Below, in pieces: positions 1 through 64,000 of a stretch of 64,000 nt of DNA. The position numbers were made by a program, and so were the translations under genes. This DNA is from Gadus chalcogrammus. Its lineage: Eukaryota > Chordata > Actinopteri > Gadiformes > Gadidae. The first letter of the stretch is position 1. Every line of letters begins with the position of its first letter. The notes beneath the pieces were generated by a model. It did not search any database and was not told where the DNA came from. It saw only the letters and a list, made by a program, of their open reading frames with translations. The DNA is taken from NCBI RefSeq assembly GCF_026213295.1, contig NC_079420.1, positions 6,348,400-6,412,399 of the forward strand. Direction: 5' to 3'.

Positions 1-1204
1 TCCTGTCATTCACCCACCCACGCACACATGGAGCAATCAAGCCATGATGGTGTGAATCACCATTCCAGCTAACCAGCAGCAGCCGCCATCTTCCGGACCT
101 GCTAGGGTCAAGTGCATAGCTCATGGAAACCTCTGGGCACTTAACCGCCTCCCGGTTACAGTTGCCAGGCGACCTGCTCTACCCTTTGAACCGTTGGCAC
201 CCTTGTTTAAAAACCTGTCATTTCTCACGTTTGACTAATGCACTAAGAAGCGTGGGTTCAGTTAGTAGTGGATTAAAGTGACTGCCGTTCATATGGCACT
301 GGGTTCCCGATTGCCAAAGCTTACCTGGAGGCTATCCTAAAGCAAGATGCCTTGCACTAGGATGGCTTACACTGGCTTCCTTTTATGTATCTGAATTCAC
401 TGTCAGTTGCTTTGGCCAAAAGCATTTGATTGAATGAAATGGGGAATGGTGTTACGTGTGCATTCCTGACGTCCTCCGGTTCCTAGTAAAGTTCACACTC
501 GTAGGCGGCTCCAATGAAGCAGATACACGGAAGACGTCCGCTTTCTGGTGTTGCGTCTGAACCTGTAAAAGACAAGTGCGTCATGTAGAAAAATGCCATT
601 GGCAAAGGCAGGCCTGCCTTAACCTGCCATTGGGCCCTAGGGCTGAGGGGGGGGGGGGGGCTATCATGTGCCAGTATAGATTTTTTTCTTTTTTTTTACT
701 GCAGCTCATGATGGGCCCCCCGATCGGCGGAGGCCCTGGGGCTTCAGCCCAGGCAAGCCCGTGCATTAAGGCGGCCTTGGGCAAAGGGTTCAACATGATA
801 ATGACGTTTTAAAGGTTTAAAGTTGTTGGGCGTTGTTTGTTCAATTTGTTGGCGGTGTCAGTGTTTGCCCTTTTCTTTCCCCCATTAAACGCCATTAGAT
901 GAAACGATAAAAAAGAAAATGACCACAAACACTCCCATGTCGGGACAAGCACCGCCAGGGATTTATTTAACTGTGTCATTTCAGTTTTAATGGCGTCATG
1001 CAAGGGTATGAATTAAAAAGGGCAGGATGCACTTCGCCCAGTGAAATGGGTTTTCATAGAAAGGAAGAATGGGGGCAGCAGAAAAAGCCAACCAAAAGTC
1101 TGGGGGTTGTTTGTGTGTGTCTGTGTGAGAGAGATAGGGACGCTACTACAATAAGGTAGTGTCTGTTAAAATTCACCACGTCTGACCTGTTTGACCTTTT
1201 CACC

Positions 1205-1262
1205 GTGATGACTATTTTGCCATTTAGCAGACACTTTAATCCAAAGTGACTAAGCTTAAAAC
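1205..1262 (-). repeat. Fish L2/SINE-type tail remnant
   Basis: The stretch around ccatttagcagacacttta followed by atccaaagtgac matches the widespread fish SINE/L2 tail (TTTAGCAGACGCTTTTATCCAAAGCGAC type). Only this short conserved core is recognisable, so it is an old fragment. The strand is that of the usual tail read in reverse. Confidence 0.5.
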
Positions 1263-1598
1263 TACACCGAATTCTGAGGACAGTGAGCGTAAACACAAAC
1301 ACACAAACAGGCTGAAGGTGACAATTTGAGGCAATGATATGATAACTAATGGCTCTTCATGCCTTGGAGTAACATGTTTATTTTTTACATTTTGGGTAGT
1401 GCCAAGAAGAAAATGAGCCTGGCAGCTGTCCAGGCCGCACATGAGCTTTTGCGTCTTGCGATTTTGCGATTTTGTACTTGGCATAAATCTTTCTCCTCCA
1501 CTTAATCTTTTCTTCCCAATGTCTAGGTGGTTCAAGCGAAGCGCAAACGACAGTTGCACCCTTAAATAAAAGTCAAACGATCAAAAGTACATTTCAAC

Positions 1599-1630
1599 AG
1601 GTGTGCTATCGAAGGGACGATAGCACACCT
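1599..1630. repeat. Perfect 13-bp inverted repeat (hairpin)
   Basis: The arms aggtgtgctatcg and cgatagcacacct pair perfectly around a 6-nt loop. The hairpin lies about 320 bp upstream of the first plexin coding exon. No T-run follows and the flanks extend the pairing only weakly. It may be the core of a degenerate palindromic element; no function can be assigned. Confidence 0.6.
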
Positions 1631-1929
1631 ATTAAAATGTTTTTTTGATCCTTATGTTCTACTTTCATCAAGGCAACAAATTCCCCCAAAAAACAGACAT
1701 AAGCCCAGTAGAAAATACTGAGAACTACTGCAAGAGCTTGTTTCTCTGTATATAAATGCGACTCCAGAGTAATCCCCTGAGTGATAGTTCTGTGTTTATG
1801 CATCAAAATCCTATTCCCTGATAATGACCTCCGCTGTAAAAATCCCTGTTGTTCAAAAAATACATTCCAAAGATACGTGTGAATGACTATAAACATCCCT
1901 CCCAGAGTACACTTTTTATAAAATGGCTA

Positions 1930-1952
1930 TTTTCTTTCTCCCCGTTATAGAG
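1930..1952 (+). promoter_or_regulatory. Splice acceptor that fixes the plexin start codon
   Basis: A pyrimidine-rich tract ending in ccccgttatag at 1950 is a good 3' splice site. It puts the exon start at 1951 and the first in-exon ATG at 1953. The upstream in-frame ATG at 1923 falls inside the presumed intron. Starting at 1953 also gives a clean hydrophobic signal peptide. Confidence 0.7.
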
Positions 1953-63176
<61,224 letters not shown>

Positions 63177-64000
63177 GTGAGTGTGGAGGGGCTACATGTC
63201 GGCCGATCTGCAGCCAATCATGGCGTTGTTCTTCTTGTTTTGGTGTCTGTTCGTAAGGGATCGAGGTTCGATTGCGACCGTTGGTCTATGCCACTGTTAA
63301 GTCCAAATCACATTAAGGGAGTGCAATGAGATGTGCGCCAATTCAGATCGCATGTATGTATGCAGTGGAAACATGTAACTGAATAGTAGTTGTCGACTTG
63401 TTCTCGTTGTTTCGCGAGCTTCACATGTAAATCTTCGTTTGGCAGCCACACGTTTTCACTAGGTTCATGATTACCGGCATGCGGCATCTATCATTTACTA
63501 TCTATTATGACTCTCATCATTCCAAATACTCTTCCAGGAGTCACTAAACACATTTATTTTTAATATTTAATTTCCCAGCGAATCCCACTAGATTTCCTGC
63601 AGCACCAATTACAGTCATTTACTCCAGGAATACACTAATTTGCCAAATCTCGCTTCGGCGATCCAGCCACGAAAACTGTTATGCCACTTTCAAATTGTTT
63701 CCCTTGACTACCCGGTTAAAGATAGACCAGGGCCCTGATAGTCATCCAATTCCGAACCAGTTAGCTTTTGTCTCTGGCTTCCTTCTCAGCCCACCGAAAT
63801 CTTTGAGGTTTCGGTATGGCTTTCCCCGGGGGTGTAGTTTAATGGGGGGGGGGGGAGCGAGCTCAGTGTTACGCAAGTCTTTAGGTCCATATTGCACGAG
63901 CGTGATAGCTTTAGGAACTGGTTTGATGCGAAGCCTCCGAGATTACATTTGCGTCGGGCCATCCATGTGTTTCCTACTGCGACGGAATAATAATACAAAT
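63177..64000. other. Intron after plxnb2-like exon 18, running off the window
   Basis: No exon is visible. A short G run lies at 63845-63854. Nothing else is recognisable. Confidence 0.6.

Larger units (their letters stand above)
1..1950. other. Region upstream of the first plexin coding exon
   Basis: No convincing protein-coding exon is visible on either strand; the open frames here are short and carry no recognisable domain. The stretch includes a run of about 12 G near 649-660, a fish interspersed-repeat tail near 1205-1262 and a perfect hairpin at 1599-1630. The first plexin coding exon begins with a splice acceptor, so a 5' untranslated exon should lie upstream, either here or outside the window. 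I could not identify it. Confidence 0.5.

Noticed and set aside
1923..1952. Upstream in-frame ATG as plexin start
   Set aside because: It lies inside a pyrimidine tract ending in tag at 1950, i.e. an intron. The ATG at 1953 gives a proper signal peptide.

Overview
The window is vertebrate nuclear DNA, almost certainly from a ray-finned fish. It holds a spliced multi-exon plexin gene with compact GT-AG introns, very dense (GT)n and (CT)n microsatellites, fish-type SINE tails, hAT miniature elements and a THAP/DDE DNA transposon. I see no bacterial or phage content.

Region 1 (1-9974) and region 3 (46450-64000) belong to one plus-strand gene for a plexin-B2-like semaphorin receptor. Eighteen consecutive coding exons can be traced, from the signal peptide and Sema domain through three PSI modules into the IPT/TIG repeats. 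The transmembrane and RasGAP exons lie past the right edge. Splice phases join without a break when exon 7 is taken from the right-hand copy. About 3.3 kb of this gene (6675-9974, exons 5-7) occurs twice, again at 46450-49779. Each copy sits at the end of a contig beside a run of exactly 100 N, and each carries different small indels. This is best read as two overlapping contigs that were never merged.

Region 2 (10075-46349) lies between the two N gaps and is unrelated to the plexin. It is about 2.4 head-to-tail copies of a unit of about 15.2 kb that carries small-RNA genes, all on the minus strand: a full-length U1 snRNA, the first 63 nt of a 5S rRNA gene with its TATA-like upstream box, and a U2 snRNA gene. 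In every copy the U2 gene is split at nucleotides 12-15 by a 4.4-4.5 kb LTR retrotransposon with 504-bp LTRs and a 4-bp target duplication. Between the 5S fragment and U2 lies a decayed DNA transposon of the ISL2EU type: a THAP-DDE transposase on the minus strand converging on a YqaJ-nuclease/PHD reading frame on the plus strand. Its first intron holds a four-exon piece of a fibrillar collagen gene (col1a2-like) and a 1.9-kb hAT element with a perfect 8-bp target duplication. The same premature stops and junctions recur in each unit, so the unit was amplified or homogenised after these insertions.

The most interesting reading is a U1-5S-U2 small-RNA array swollen to 15 kb by nested mobile elements, with U2 (and probably 5S) disabled in every visible unit. 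Its placement inside a plexin intron is almost certainly a scaffolding error.
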